A stretch of 21,903 nucleotides of DNA, taken from positions 1 through 21,903 of the forward strand of contig DATAAZ010000034.1 in assembly GCA_036259875.1 (NCBI GenBank), in the 5' to 3' direction. The position numbers were made by a program, and so were the translations under genes. This stretch comes from DATAAZ01 sp036259875. GTDB lineage: Bacteria; Actinomycetota; Thermoleophilia; Gaiellales; Gaiellaceae. The notes under the pieces were generated by a model. The model made no database searches. It was not told the origin of the DNA and saw nothing but the letters and a program-made list of their open reading frames with translations. Positions 1-8,788 of this stretch are shown here, one piece after another; position 1 is the stretch's first letter; the number at the start of each line of letters is the position of its first letter.

Positions 1-849
1 CTTCAGGCCGAGCGAGATCCGCTGCCGATCACGGTCGACGTCCAGCACCTTGACGCGCACCTTCTGGCCGATGTCGAGCACCTCGGACGGGTGGTTCACG
101 TGGCTCCAGGACAGCTCGGAGATGTGGATCAGCCCGTCGATGCCGTCGAGATCGACGAACGCGCCGAAGTCGACGATGTTCGAGATCGTCCCCTCGACCT
201 CGACGCCCGGCGTCAGCCGGTCGAGGATCTGCTGGCGTTGCTCGCGCCGCTCCTCCTCGAGCACGGCGCGGCGGGAGAGGACGACGTTGTTGCGGCTTCG
301 GTTGAGCTCGATGACCTTGCAGCGCAGCGTCTTGCCGAGGAATTCGTCGAGGTCTTGCACCCGGCGGATGTCGACGAGCGAGGCGGGTAGGAAGCCGCGC
401 ACGCCGAGGTCGAGGATGAGGCCGCCCTTCACAACCTCGATCACCGTCCCCTCGACCGGCTCGCCGCTCTCCGCCGCGCGCTCGATCCGCTTCCACGCCA
501 TCTCGAAGCGGGCGCGCTTCTTCGAGAGGATGAGCCGCCCCTCGGCATCCTCCTTCGTGAGCACGAGCGCGTCGACCTCGTCGCCCACCTGAACCTCGTC
601 GGCCGGGTCGACCGAGCGGCGGATCGAGAGCTCGGAGACGGGGATGACGCCCTCGGACTTGTACCCGATGTCGACGAGCACCTCGTCCTTGTCGACGCGG
701 ACGACCTTGCCGCTCACGACCTCCCCCTCGTTGATGATCGGGAAGGTCGAGTCGTAGTTCGGAATCAGCTCGCCGTCGGGACCGCGCGTCCAGACATCCG
801 GATCGATGTCGGTCGTATCTGCTTCGGTCACCGCCGGGTTCTCTGCCAT
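1..849 (-). CDS. rpsA: 30S ribosomal protein S1, N-terminal part (runs off left edge)
   Basis: This is the first 283 codons of ribosomal protein S1, which helps the 30S subunit bind and unfold mRNA. The reading frame stays open to base 1, so the C-terminus lies outside the window. Three S1 (OB-fold) repeats are visible, at about residues 42-111, 129-194 and 215-283. The third carries the classic DFGAFVDL and GLIHISELSW motifs. The N-terminus is an acidic tail, as in other actinobacterial S1 proteins. The ATG at 847-849 is chosen because the acidic leader starts there. No Shine-Dalgarno precedes it, which is common for rpsA. The gene is divergent from the gene at 992, leaving 142 bp between them. 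Identification is secure; only the total length is unknown. Confidence 0.96.
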   Translation of the reverse strand, partial: MAENPAVTEADTTDIDPDVWTRGPDGELIPNYDSTFPIINEGEVVSGKVVRVDKDEVLVDIGYKSEGVIPVSELSIRRSVDPADEVQVGDEVDALVLTKEDAEGRLILSKKRARFEMAWKRIERAAESGEPVEGTVIEVVKGGLILDLGVRGFLPASLVDIRRVQDLDEFLGKTLRCKVIELNRSRNNVVLSRRAVLEEERREQRQQILDRLTPGVEVEGTISNIVDFGAFVDLDGIDGLIHISELSWSHVNHPSEVLDIGQKVRVKVLDVDRDRQRISLGLK

Positions 850-861
850 ACGAAAGCGCGC

Positions 862-867
862 ATTGTA
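862..867 (-). promoter_or_regulatory. Candidate -10 box of rpsA
   Basis: On the minus strand TACAAT lies 12 nt upstream of the rpsA ATG. It is one base off the TATAAT consensus. A transcript starting about 7 nt downstream would have a leader of only about 5 nt, which fits the lack of a Shine-Dalgarno sequence. No convincing -35 hexamer is seen 16-18 bp further upstream. Confidence 0.4.
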
Positions 868-991
868 TCGGCGCCGTACCCGTCTGTAGTGGCTCGTTCG
901 GCCTATTCCGGATCTTCAGCGGTCACGCGTAGGACACGGCGAGCGCATCGTCGCGAGAACTGGCGGGAGCGCGCATGATAGCCGTGGGTTC

Positions 992-2077
992 GTGAAGCCC
1001 TTTGACCCCCGGAGAGCGCGGGATCTCGCGATCGTCGCCGCCATCGTGACGCTCGCCGGCGTCGCGCTCGCCGACACCGTCCGGAACGGAACCGCCTCGG
1101 AGCGCGCGCCCCAGCCGCGCGGGGAGGCCGCGTCCACGAGCGTCGCCGACCCGGGCGGAAGGCTCGTGCTGCCCCCCCTCCGCGTGTCCGGACGGATCGC
1201 GCTGACCGAGGCAGTCGGTTGCGCGCTCCAAGTCGTCGATACGGTCGCGGGACGGGAGTCCAGCGTGCCCCGCCTCGCAACGAGCTGCGAGCTCTGGGCG
1301 CCGCGCGTCGGCGCGCGCCTCGCGTACGGCGTGCGAGGACCGAGCGGCGCCGCGACCCGCTTTCGTGTCGTCGACCTTGCGAACCCGCGCGCGACGTTCG
1401 GCGAGTACGCGATGACGTTCGGACCGATGGCCTGGGGCCCGGACGGCCGCCGGCTCGCTTGGTGCGACAGCGCGACGTCCGGATACGAGCTCGCGCTCGG
1501 GAACCGGCCGGCGCGGCTCGACCACTGCCCGCGCGCCTACGACCCGAGCGGCCGGACGGCGTACGCGCTCGATCGGAACGTGTTCGTGGGAGGACGTCGG
1601 CTTCTGACGGCCGGCGGGCACGTGGACCAGCTCGCGTTCGGGCTCGACGGCTCGCTCGCCCTCGTCGTGAACCGGCAGCGGATCGAGCGCTACGTCGGCG
1701 ACCGGCTCGTCCGCGCCACGACGCTGCCACGAGCGGCCCAGGGCCGGCGCCTCTCGTTCGCACCCGACAATTGCGCCGTCCTCGTCACGCAGACGGCGGT
1801 CATCCGGCTCATCGACCTCGGGTGCTTCCGGGGACGAAGCGGGTTCACGACCCTGTCGATCGACAACTGCACGAACCGGCCACGCGACGTCACGCTTCGC
1901 TGCGCGCGTTACCCGGCGCCGCGCACGTTCGAGGGCGGCGACGCCGCCTGGTCCCCCGACGGAGAATGGATCGTGGTCGCGGACGCCGACGCGGTCGTCT
2001 TCCACCGCGTCGTCGGACGCTATGCGGCCGTCCGCTGGCCCGTCGCGGCGGCGCGGGTCGCCTGGTTGCTGGGGTAG
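992..2077 (+). CDS. Membrane-anchored beta-propeller-like protein of unknown function
   Basis: I do not recognise this 361-residue protein as a named family. Residues about 12-28 form one hydrophobic segment after a basic start (MKPFDPRRARD), so the protein is probably anchored with its bulk outside the membrane. The rest contains weak repeats of the form 'WxPDGxxLAW' and 'AWSPDGEWIVVAD', typical of PD40/TolB-like or WD40-like propeller blades. Several paired cysteines (for example near residues 77, 99, 158 and 178) could form disulfides outside the cell. The GTG start at 992 is used because other upstream candidates (ATG 975, GTG 984) are in a frame that stops at once. It is divergent from rpsA and convergent with polA. 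The ORF is real by codon bias; its function is unknown. Confidence 0.72.
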   Translation: MKPFDPRRARDLAIVAAIVTLAGVALADTVRNGTASERAPQPRGEAASTSVADPGGRLVLPPLRVSGRIALTEAVGCALQVVDTVAGRESSVPRLATSCELWAPRVGARLAYGVRGPSGAATRFRVVDLANPRATFGEYAMTFGPMAWGPDGRRLAWCDSATSGYELALGNRPARLDHCPRAYDPSGRTAYALDRNVFVGGRRLLTAGGHVDQLAFGLDGSLALVVNRQRIERYVGDRLVRATTLPRAAQGRRLSFAPDNCAVLVTQTAVIRLIDLGCFRGRSGFTTLSIDNCTNRPRDVTLRCARYPAPRTFEGGDAAWSPDGEWIVVADADAVVFHRVVGRYAAVRWPVAAARVAWLLG

Positions 2078-2092
2078 AACCGTTGCCACGTT

Positions 2093-2111
2093 GCGGCCCG
2101 ATCACGGCCGC
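2093..2111. terminator. Small hairpin between convergent genes
   Basis: GCGGCC (2093-2098) and GGCCGC (2106-2111) form a perfect 6-bp stem with a 7-nt loop. The hairpin sits in the 42 bp between the converging stop codons of the propeller-like gene and polA, so it could slow transcription from both sides. It lacks a T-tract, so an intrinsic terminator is only a possibility. Confidence 0.35.
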
Positions 2112-2119
2112 CTCCTACA

Positions 2120-4693
2120 TCACGTTTTCGCCTCGTTCCAGTCGTCGCCCACCCCGATGTCGACGGCGAGCGGTGGATCGAGCGGGTAAGCCCCGCACAT
2201 CGCCTCGCGGACGAGCTCCCGCACGGCGGAGACTTCGACGTCCGGCACCTCGAGGAGGAGCTCATCGTGCACCTGGAGGACGAGGCGCGCGGCGCGACCC
2301 TCGCGGCGAAGGTGTCGGTGAATCGCGACCATGGCCGCCTTGATGATGTCGGCGGCGGTCCCCTGCATGACGGAGTTCACGGCGAGCCGCTCGCCGAGCC
2401 CGCGCGTCTGGCGGTTCGTGGCCTTCAGCTCGGGGACCGGCCGGCGACGCCCGAAGAGCGTCGTCACGTACCCGTCGCGCGTCGCCTGCTCGATCGTCCG
2501 CTCGATGAAGTCCTGCACGAAGGGGAAGCGCGCCAGGTACGCGTCGATGTAGGCCTGCGCCTCCTCTCGCGGAATCTCGAGGTTCTCCGAGAGCCCGAAC
2601 GCCGAGATCCCGTAGATGATCCCGAAGTTGACCATTTTCGCGACGTTTCGCTGGTCCTTCGTGAGCTCGGCCTGCGGGACGCCGAGGACCTCCGACGCGG
2701 TGGCGGCGTGGATGTCGTCGCCGCGCGCGAACGCCTCGCGGAGCTTCGGCTCGCCGGAGACGTGCGCGAGGATGCGAAGCTCGACCTGCGAGTAGTCGGC
2801 CGAGAGCAGCCGATAGCCCGGCTCGGCGACGAAGGCGCTCCTGATCTCGCGACCGAGCTCGGTGCGGATCGGGATCGCCTGGAGGTTCGGGTTCGAGGTG
2901 GAGAGCCGGCCGGTCGAGGCGACCGCCTGGTTGAAGTGGGTGTGCAACCGCCCGTCCGAGCCGATCAGGCTCGGGAGCGGCCCGAGGTACGTGTTCACGA
3001 GCTTCGAGAGCTCGCGCCACTCTTCGATCACGCGCACGATCGGGTGCTCATCGCGGATCGTGCGCAGGACGCGTGTGTCGGTCGAGTATCCGGTCTTTCC
3101 CTTCCGGCCCGCCGGAAGCTCGAGCTTCTCGAAGAGGATGCGCGCGACCTGCTGCGTCGACCCGAGCAGGAACGGCTCGCCCGCGAGCTCGTGCGCGCGG
3201 GCCTCCAGCTCCTCGACCCGGTCGGCGAGCCGAGCGGTGATCTCGCCCATCCGGTACGTGTCGATCCGGACGCCGACGTCTTCCATTGACGCGAGGACGA
3301 CCGTCAGTGGAAGCTCGACGTCGCGGTAGAGCCGCTCGCTCCCCCGCTCGGCGACACGCGCGACGAGGAGCGGCGTGAGACGGCGCACCGCCTCCGCCTC
3401 GCGGACGAGCGCAGCCGTTCCCTCCTCGGTGGGGGGATCGGCGAGGACCTCGACGCCGTACTCGGCCGCGAGCTCGTCGATCGGGTACGCGGGCCGCGCG
3501 GGCTCGACGAGGTACGCCGCGATCATCGTGTCGTCGGCGGGCTCGGCGTCGACGCGCGGAAGCGACTTGAATTCGTGCGCGACGATCTCGCAGCCGCGGA
3601 GCGCCGCTGTGAGGTCACCGGGGAGGTCTGCGACCGTCACCGGCTCTCCGTCTCGCGAGACCGCGATCCGGTCTTCCCGCACGGCAACGGCCACTCGCCC
3701 GGAGAGCTTCGGAAGGTCGCGTTCGACCCACGCGGCGGTTTCGCCCGAGAGACGCCGCTCCGCGGCGGGGAGCGCTGCGTCGAGCTCGTCGATCCGGTTG
3801 AGGAGGTTCCGGAACTCGAAACGGCGGAACATCTCGCGGAGCTGCGAGCGGTCGGGCGGCGCGAGCACGAGCTCGGCCGGATCACACTCGACGGGCAGGT
3901 CGCGTTGCATCCTCGCGAGCTCGCGCGCGGCGCGTGCTTGCTCGGCGTGCTCGTGGATCGCCTTCGCGCGCGCGGGCGAAAGGTCGTCCACGTGCTCGAG
4001 CACCCCCTCGAGGGAGCCGTACTGCGCGAGCAGCTGGCCGGCCGTCTTGTCCCCGATCCCGGGGATCCCGGGGATGTTGTCCGAGGGGTCGCCCTTGAGC
4101 CCGATGAAGTCGGGGATGAGCTCGGGGCCGATTCCGTAGCGCGCTTCAACGCGCTCGGGGGTGTAGACGTGGACGTCGGCGACCCCGCGCGGGGTCATCA
4201 TCAGGCTGACGTTCTCGGAGACGAGCTGGAAGGCGTCGCGGTCCGTCGACACGACAGTCGTCTTGATCCCCGCCTCGTCCGCGCGGGCGGCCAGCGTCGC
4301 GATGACGTCGTCCGCCTCCCACCCGTCGAACTCGAGGTTGCGGTAGCCGAACGCCTCCACGATCGGCCGCAAGTACGGGAACTGCTCACGGAGCAGGTCG
4401 GGCATCGGCCGCCGGTCAACCTTGTACTCGGGCGCGAGCTCCGTTCGGTGCACCGGCCGCGTGTCCCACGCGACCGCGACGCCCTTCGGCCGGTAGTCGG
4501 CGAGGAGCTTGAAGAGCATGTTGGTGAACCCGAGAAGCGCGTTCGTCGTGAACCCCTCCGACGTCGCGAGCTCCTCGGGAAGCGCGTAGTAGGCGCGGTA
4601 GGCGAGGTTGTTGCCGTCGACGAGGAAGAGCTCCGACTCGCGGGCGGGCCCGTCGTCGAGCTGAAGCTCGGCTCCCGTCAGGGTCTTGGGCAC
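2120..4693 (-). CDS. polA: DNA polymerase I
   Basis: Complete 857-residue Pol I, which fills gaps and removes RNA primers during replication and repair. The 5'-3' exonuclease domain covers about residues 20-290, with LFLVDGNN, GWEADD, STDRDAFQL and GLKGDPSDNIPGIPGIGDK. The polymerase domain has motif A (DYSQVELRILAH, about residue 632), motif B (RNVAKMVNFGIIYG, about 675-688) and motif C (LQVHDELLLEVP, about 803-815). The intervening 3'-5' exonuclease region (about 310-460) lacks the metal-binding acids: the usual DTET is replaced by a VAVREDR stretch. Proofreading is therefore predicted to be absent, as in Taq polymerase. Phe in the NFG of motif B predicts poor use of dideoxynucleotides. The GTG start is followed directly by the domain and has a TAGAGT hexamer 6 nt upstream. 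It lies downstream of livF in the same direction. Confidence 0.97.
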   Translation of the reverse strand: MPKTLTGAELQLDDGPARESELFLVDGNNLAYRAYYALPEELATSEGFTTNALLGFTNMLFKLLADYRPKGVAVAWDTRPVHRTELAPEYKVDRRPMPDLLREQFPYLRPIVEAFGYRNLEFDGWEADDVIATLAARADEAGIKTTVVSTDRDAFQLVSENVSLMMTPRGVADVHVYTPERVEARYGIGPELIPDFIGLKGDPSDNIPGIPGIGDKTAGQLLAQYGSLEGVLEHVDDLSPARAKAIHEHAEQARAARELARMQRDLPVECDPAELVLAPPDRSQLREMFRRFEFRNLLNRIDELDAALPAAERRLSGETAAWVERDLPKLSGRVAVAVREDRIAVSRDGEPVTVADLPGDLTAALRGCEIVAHEFKSLPRVDAEPADDTMIAAYLVEPARPAYPIDELAAEYGVEVLADPPTEEGTAALVREAEAVRRLTPLLVARVAERGSERLYRDVELPLTVVLASMEDVGVRIDTYRMGEITARLADRVEELEARAHELAGEPFLLGSTQQVARILFEKLELPAGRKGKTGYSTDTRVLRTIRDEHPIVRVIEEWRELSKLVNTYLGPLPSLIGSDGRLHTHFNQAVASTGRLSTSNPNLQAIPIRTELGREIRSAFVAEPGYRLLSADYSQVELRILAHVSGEPKLREAFARGDDIHAATASEVLGVPQAELTKDQRNVAKMVNFGIIYGISAFGLSENLEIPREEAQAYIDAYLARFPFVQDFIERTIEQATRDGYVTTLFGRRRPVPELKATNRQTRGLGERLAVNSVMQGTAADIIKAAMVAIHRHLRREGRAARLVLQVHDELLLEVPDVEVSAVRELVREAMCGAYPLDPPLAVDIGVGDDWNEAKT

Positions 4694-4699
4694 GCAGTC

Positions 4700-4705
4700 A
4701 CTCTA
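4700..4705 (-). promoter_or_regulatory. Candidate -10 box giving a leaderless polA transcript
   Basis: On the minus strand TAGAGT ends 6 nt before the polA GTG. There is no Shine-Dalgarno in between. This spacing would place the transcription start on or next to the start codon. No clear -35 is visible. Confidence 0.4.
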
Positions 4706-4747
4706 CGCGGGGGACTCCTCGACGAGACTTCAATCCGCGCAGATTCC

Positions 4748-4760
4748 GGGCCTTCGGCCC
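4748..4760. terminator. Short GC hairpin in the livF-polA gap
   Basis: GGGCC-TTC-GGCCC forms a perfect 5-bp stem with a 3-nt loop, about 75 nt after the livF stop codon. A second GC palindrome (CCGGCGCCGG) lies right after that stop. Neither is followed by a T-tract. One or both may mark the end of the liv transcript. Nothing else is seen in this 142-bp gap except the putative polA -10. Confidence 0.3.
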
Positions 4761-4835
4761 CCTCCGCTGCGCGCACCCGCCCCGAGATGCTGCGGGAAGC
4801 GTTCCGGTCACCCCGGCCTGCCGGCGCCGGAGCGG

Positions 4836-5621
4836 TTACTCCATCCCGAGGTAGGCCTTCTGGACCTTCTCGTTCGCGCTGAGCGCCTTTGCGTCGTCCG
4901 TGAGCGCGATGACGCCGGTTTCCATGACGTAGCCGCGGTTCGCGACGTCGAGCGCCATGAGCGCGTTCTGCTCCACGAGGAGGACGGGCGTCCCCTGCTG
5001 GTTGATCTCGCGGACGATCTCGAAGATCCGCTCGACGAAGATCGGCGCGAGCCCCATCGACGGCTCGTCGAGCAGAAGCAGCTTCGGCCTCGCCATGAGC
5101 GCCCGGCCCATCGCGACCATCTGCTGCTCGCCGCCGGAGAGCGTCCCCGCGCGCTGCGTCTTGCGCTCCGCGAGTCGCGGGAACAGCGAGTAGACGCGGT
5201 CGAGGTCCTCCCTGAAGTTCTGCTTGTCGGTGCGCTGGAAGGCGCCCATCTGGAGGTTCTCGAGCACGGACATGTGCGGGAAGAGGCGCCGCCCTTCCGG
5301 TGACTGCGAGATCCCCATCTTCACGACGTTGTGTGGCGCCTCGTTCGTGATGTCGCGGCCCTGGAAGACGATCCTTCCCTGCCGCGGCCGGTTGAGCCCG
5401 TTGATCGAGCGGAGGGTCGTCGACTTCCCGGCGCCGTTCGCCCCGATGAGGGTCACGATCTCGCCCTCGCGCACCTGGAGGCTGACGCCCTTGATCGCGT
5501 GGATCGACCCGTAGTACGTGTGGATGTCGCTGACGTCGAGAATGACGCCGTCGCGACCGCTCCCTTCCTGCGCGGCGGGGGCCGGACGGGGCTCGGTCTC
5601 GGGAGTCGCCTGCGCGCTCAC
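4836..5621 (-). CDS. livF: Branched-chain amino acid ABC transporter, ATPase LivF
   Basis: One of the two cytoplasmic ATPases that power high-affinity uptake of leucine, isoleucine, valine or similar substrates. The 261 residues hold Walker A GANGAGKST (about 60-68), the signature LSGGEQQ (161-167), Walker B LLLLDEP (181-187) and VEQN at the switch position (216-219). Gln in place of His there is typical of LivF. A 25-residue Ala/Pro/Glu-rich N-terminal extension precedes the conserved start of the domain. The GTG start overlaps the TGA stop of livG by 4 bases, so translation is probably coupled. It is the last gene of the liv operon. The specific substrate cannot be read from sequence; amides or other amino acids are possible. 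Confidence 0.95.
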   Translation of the reverse strand: MSAQATPETEPRPAPAAQEGSGRDGVILDVSDIHTYYGSIHAIKGVSLQVREGEIVTLIGANGAGKSTTLRSINGLNRPRQGRIVFQGRDITNEAPHNVVKMGISQSPEGRRLFPHMSVLENLQMGAFQRTDKQNFREDLDRVYSLFPRLAERKTQRAGTLSGGEQQMVAMGRALMARPKLLLLDEPSMGLAPIFVERIFEIVREINQQGTPVLLVEQNALMALDVANRGYVMETGVIALTDDAKALSANEKVQKAYLGME

Positions 5622-6412
5622 GCGACGGCCGCCTTCCCGAGATACGCCTCGATGACGCGCGGATCCTTCTGGATGTCCTTGGGCGCCCCCTCGGCGATCT
5701 TCTCGCCGTAGTCGAGGACGGTCACGCGATCGGAGATCCCCATCACGACCTTCATGTCGTGCTCGATCAGGAGGATCGTGAGGTCCTGGTCCTCTCGGAG
5801 CTTCGAGACGAAGTCGGTGAACGCGGCCGTCTCCTGCGGATTCATACCGGCCGTCGGCTCGTCGAGGAGAACGAGCTTCGGACCGGTGGCGAGCGCGCGG
5901 GCGACCTCGAGCCGGCGCTGGTCGCCGTAGGGAAGATTGCGCGCGAGCTCGTCGTTGCGGCCACGCAGGCCGGAGAACTCGAGGAGCTCGCGGGCGCGCT
6001 CGCGGGCCCGCTTCTCCTCGCGCCGGATCCCGGGCGTGCGGATCACCGAGCGGACGATCCCGAGCGGCGCGCGAGCCGACGAGAGGCGCGCGTGCATCCC
6101 GACCATCACGTTCTCGAGCGCGGTCATGTGCTGGAAGAGGCGGATGTTCTGGAACGTCCGGCCGATCCCGCGCTCCGTAATCGCGTGCGGGGGCTTCCCG
6201 GTCACGTCGTGGCCGTCGAAGACGATCCGCCCCGCGGTCGGCTTGTAGACGCCCGTGAGCATGTTGAAGAACGTGGTCTTCCCGGCGCCGTTGGGGCCGA
6301 TCAGCCTCACGATCGAGCGCTCGGGGATGACGAAGTCGACGTCGTTGACGGCGACGAGCCCGCCGAACTCCTTGCGAACGTCGTCGGCAGCGAGAAGCTC
6401 GGCGCCGGCCAT
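5618..6412 (-). CDS. livG: Branched-chain amino acid ABC transporter, ATPase LivG
   Basis: Second ATPase of the Liv transporter, partner of LivF. It has 264 residues, close to the family norm. Walker A GPNGAGKTT is at 39-47, the Q-loop RTFQNIRLF at 85-93, the family-specific signature LPYGDQRRLE at 160-169, Walker B LVLLDEP at 180-186, and the switch His in LIEHDM at 219. The PTAGMNPQET stretch after Walker B is diagnostic for LivG. The ATG overlaps the livM stop in a TGATG arrangement, and its own stop overlaps the livF start, so the ATPases are translationally chained. Confidence 0.96.
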   Translation of the reverse strand: MAGAELLAADDVRKEFGGLVAVNDVDFVIPERSIVRLIGPNGAGKTTFFNMLTGVYKPTAGRIVFDGHDVTGKPPHAITERGIGRTFQNIRLFQHMTALENVMVGMHARLSSARAPLGIVRSVIRTPGIRREEKRARERARELLEFSGLRGRNDELARNLPYGDQRRLEVARALATGPKLVLLDEPTAGMNPQETAAFTDFVSKLREDQDLTILLIEHDMKVVMGISDRVTVLDYGEKIAEGAPKDIQKDPRVIEAYLGKAAVA

Positions 6413-7686
6413 CAGTGCTGTGCCCCGTAGAGGCTCTCGTCGTGCACGCCTTCCTCCATCTCGCGCTTCCGCCGCCGCTCCGGGATGAGCCCCGTCGGCC
6501 GGAAGAGCATCATCAGGACGATGATCACTCCGTAGATCCCGAACTGGTACTTCGCGACCTCGAAGTCAAGCGGCGTGTCCTCCTTGAGCCACGTCCCGAT
6601 GTTCGCGAGGCCCTCCTGGTTCAGCCACGCGAGCACGGCGCCTGCGATCACGACGCCCCAGACGCTCCCCATACCGCCCAGGATCACCATGCAGAGCAGG
6701 AAGACGGAGATTTGAAACAGGAACTGCGACGGATTCGCGGTCCCGATGAAGCTCGCGTAGTAGGCGCCTGCGATCCCGCCGAAGAACGCTCCGATCGCGT
6801 ACGACCACGTCTTCGTGCGCATGAGCGGCACGCCCATCGCGGCAGCGGCCGTCTCGTCCTCGCGGATGGCGATCCAGGCGCGTCCCAGCCGCGAGTCGCG
6901 GAGGCGGACCGAGCAGAAGATCGTGATGAGGAGGAGCCCGAGCGCACCCCAGAAATAGAGGTTGTCCGCGTCGAAGGACTGTTTGAAGTTGACGGGAAGG
7001 AAGCTGACCGTCTCGTTCAGCGATTCGCCGAACCCGGGTGGATCGATGAGGTTGATCCCGTGCGGCCCCGCGGTCAAGTTGAAACCGCTGATGTTGTCGC
7101 CGTTTCGCGCCAGAATCGGCGTGATCTCGCCGAACCCGAGCGTCACGATCGCGAGGTAGTCGCCGCGGAGGCGAAGCGTTGGCAGGCCGATGAGGATCCC
7201 GGAGATCGCCGTCAGGATCCCGGCGACGATGAGCACGAGCCAGATGTTGATGTGGATTCCCTGGACGTTCTCGCCGATGCCCGCCGCGCCGAAGCGAATG
7301 TCGACCTGCGTGAAGTGGCTCGACGCGAGCCAGCCCGCGGTGTAGGCGCCGACCGCGTAGAAGGCGACGTAACCGAGGTCGAGGAGCCCCGCATAGCCGA
7401 CGACGATGTTCAGGCCGACGGCCATCATGATGTAGACGATCATGATCACGGCCGTCGAGATCGACGGGAAGTTCTGGATGACGGGGATGTCCGTCCACTC
7501 GGAGAGGACGTTCTCGTGGTACACCGGGTAGAACGCGGCGAGCGCAAGCAGGAGGACGGCGGGGATGGCCGTCCGGGCGCGCGGCGGCAACTGCCCCCAG
7601 GCGCGGCCGGCTGCGCCGAGGCCGCTTCGCGCGCGAACGCGCTCCAGACGGGCTTCCTTGCCGCCGGTCCGTCCAGTCGTCGCCAC
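6412..7686 (-). CDS. livM: Branched-chain amino acid ABC transporter, permease LivM
   Basis: One of two integral membrane subunits forming the translocation path. After a basic cytoplasmic N-terminus of about 40 residues, roughly ten hydrophobic segments follow (first around residues 38-55, last around 375-395). Family landmarks are GYAGLLDLGYVAFYAVGAY, the cytoplasmic coupling region RLRGDYLAIVTLGFGEI, and SRLGRAWIAIREDETAAAAMG. At 424 residues it is of ordinary length for actinobacterial LivM. The GTG start is 1 nt after the livH TGA, with AAGGAG 6 nt upstream as the ribosome binding site. An insertion around residues 195-225 between membrane segments probably faces the binding protein. Confidence 0.95.
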   Translation of the reverse strand: MATTGRTGGKEARLERVRARSGLGAAGRAWGQLPPRARTAIPAVLLLALAAFYPVYHENVLSEWTDIPVIQNFPSISTAVIMIVYIMMAVGLNIVVGYAGLLDLGYVAFYAVGAYTAGWLASSHFTQVDIRFGAAGIGENVQGIHINIWLVLIVAGILTAISGILIGLPTLRLRGDYLAIVTLGFGEITPILARNGDNISGFNLTAGPHGINLIDPPGFGESLNETVSFLPVNFKQSFDADNLYFWGALGLLLITIFCSVRLRDSRLGRAWIAIREDETAAAAMGVPLMRTKTWSYAIGAFFGGIAGAYYASFIGTANPSQFLFQISVFLLCMVILGGMGSVWGVVIAGAVLAWLNQEGLANIGTWLKEDTPLDFEVAKYQFGIYGVIIVLMMLFRPTGLIPERRRKREMEEGVHDESLYGAQH

Positions 7687-7687
7687 G

Positions 7688-8701
7688 TCAGGCTCCTTCC
7701 GGCGTCCGTTCGCCGAGCAGGCCCTCCGGCCTGAAGACGAGGATCGCGATCAGGATCGCGAAGATCACGGCGCGCGTCCAGTCGCTCGGCGCGCCGAGGT
7801 CAGGGAAGAAGAACCCGCCGTCGAGCGGGTGGTTCCAGCGCAGACCTTCGTTGAAAGACTCGATGAGGCCGATGACGACGGCGCCCACGACCGCGCCGGT
7901 GAGGTTTCCGATTCCGCCGAGCACCGCCGCGGTGAAAGCGATGAGGCCCATCTGGAAGCCGGTGTCGAACCGCATGTTGAACTGGAGCAGGAACAGGAGG
8001 CCGCCCGCCGCCGCGAGCGCGCCCGCGAGCGCGAACGTGACCGAGATGGTTCGGTTCACGTTGATCCCCATCATCGCCGCGGCGTCGCGATCCTGTGCGG
8101 TCGCCCGCATCCCCTTCCCCTGGCGCGTGCTGCGAACGAACCACGTGAGACCGATCAGGAGCGGGATCACGATGAGGATCACCACGAGCTTGTTCCACTG
8201 GTACGTGACGCCGCCGATGTCGAAGATCTCACCCCGCGGCAAGAGCTCCTGCGCTCCGTGCGATCCGGTGTCGTAGACCGCAAGCGAGACGTTCTGGACG
8301 ATGAACGAGACGCCGACCGCGGTGATGAGGGGCGCAAGCCGGGGGGCGTTCCGCAGGCGCCGGTACGCGACGAACTCGATGAACGCGTTTCCCCCGGCGA
8401 AGAGCGGCATCGTCAGCAGCAGGCAGAGGATGAGGGTTCCGATCGCGACCGCGGTGCTCGTCCCCTCCCCGACGCCCCACCAGTCGATCAGGAAGCTGAA
8501 TGCGACGAGGCCCGAGAGGGCGAAGACGTCGCCGTGCGCGAAGTTGATGAGCTGGAGGATCCCGTACACGAGCGTGTAGCCGAGCGCGACGAGGCCGTAG
8601 ACGGCCCCGTTCGTGAGGCCGATGAGCAAGACGTTGATGAAGTCGCTCGTGTTGACGATCAGGTTGCCGAGGAGCCAGAGGATCAGGAGCCCGACGAGCA
8701 C
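7688..8701 (-). CDS. livH: Branched-chain amino acid ABC transporter, permease LivH
   Basis: The other membrane subunit of the Liv transporter. It shows about eight hydrophobic segments and the family motifs GLTNGAVYGLVALGYTLVYG, INFAHGDVF and RATAQDRDAAAMMGINV, the latter being the loop that contacts the ATPases. The GTG start at 8701 gives 337 residues but has no ribosome binding site. The frame stays open upstream to a stop at 8858-8860, and coding-like codons continue for about 30 residues to an ATC at 8789-8791 that has a perfect GAGGAGG 8 nt before it. The real protein may therefore be 367 residues with a short cytoplasmic extension. No ATG, GTG or TTG lies in that extension. Confidence 0.93.
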   Translation of the reverse strand: MLVGLLILWLLGNLIVNTSDFINVLLIGLTNGAVYGLVALGYTLVYGILQLINFAHGDVFALSGLVAFSFLIDWWGVGEGTSTAVAIGTLILCLLLTMPLFAGGNAFIEFVAYRRLRNAPRLAPLITAVGVSFIVQNVSLAVYDTGSHGAQELLPRGEIFDIGGVTYQWNKLVVILIVIPLLIGLTWFVRSTRQGKGMRATAQDRDAAAMMGINVNRTISVTFALAGALAAAGGLLFLLQFNMRFDTGFQMGLIAFTAAVLGGIGNLTGAVVGAVVIGLIESFNEGLRWNHPLDGGFFFPDLGAPSDWTRAVIFAILIAILVFRPEGLLGERTPEGA

Positions 8702-8788
8702 GAGCCCGATGATCGAGATGACGCTCGGGCGAGGGCGGTCCAGGAGCGCCGCTAGCGGCGAGGGGGGTTCTCTACGCGCCTGGACTGC

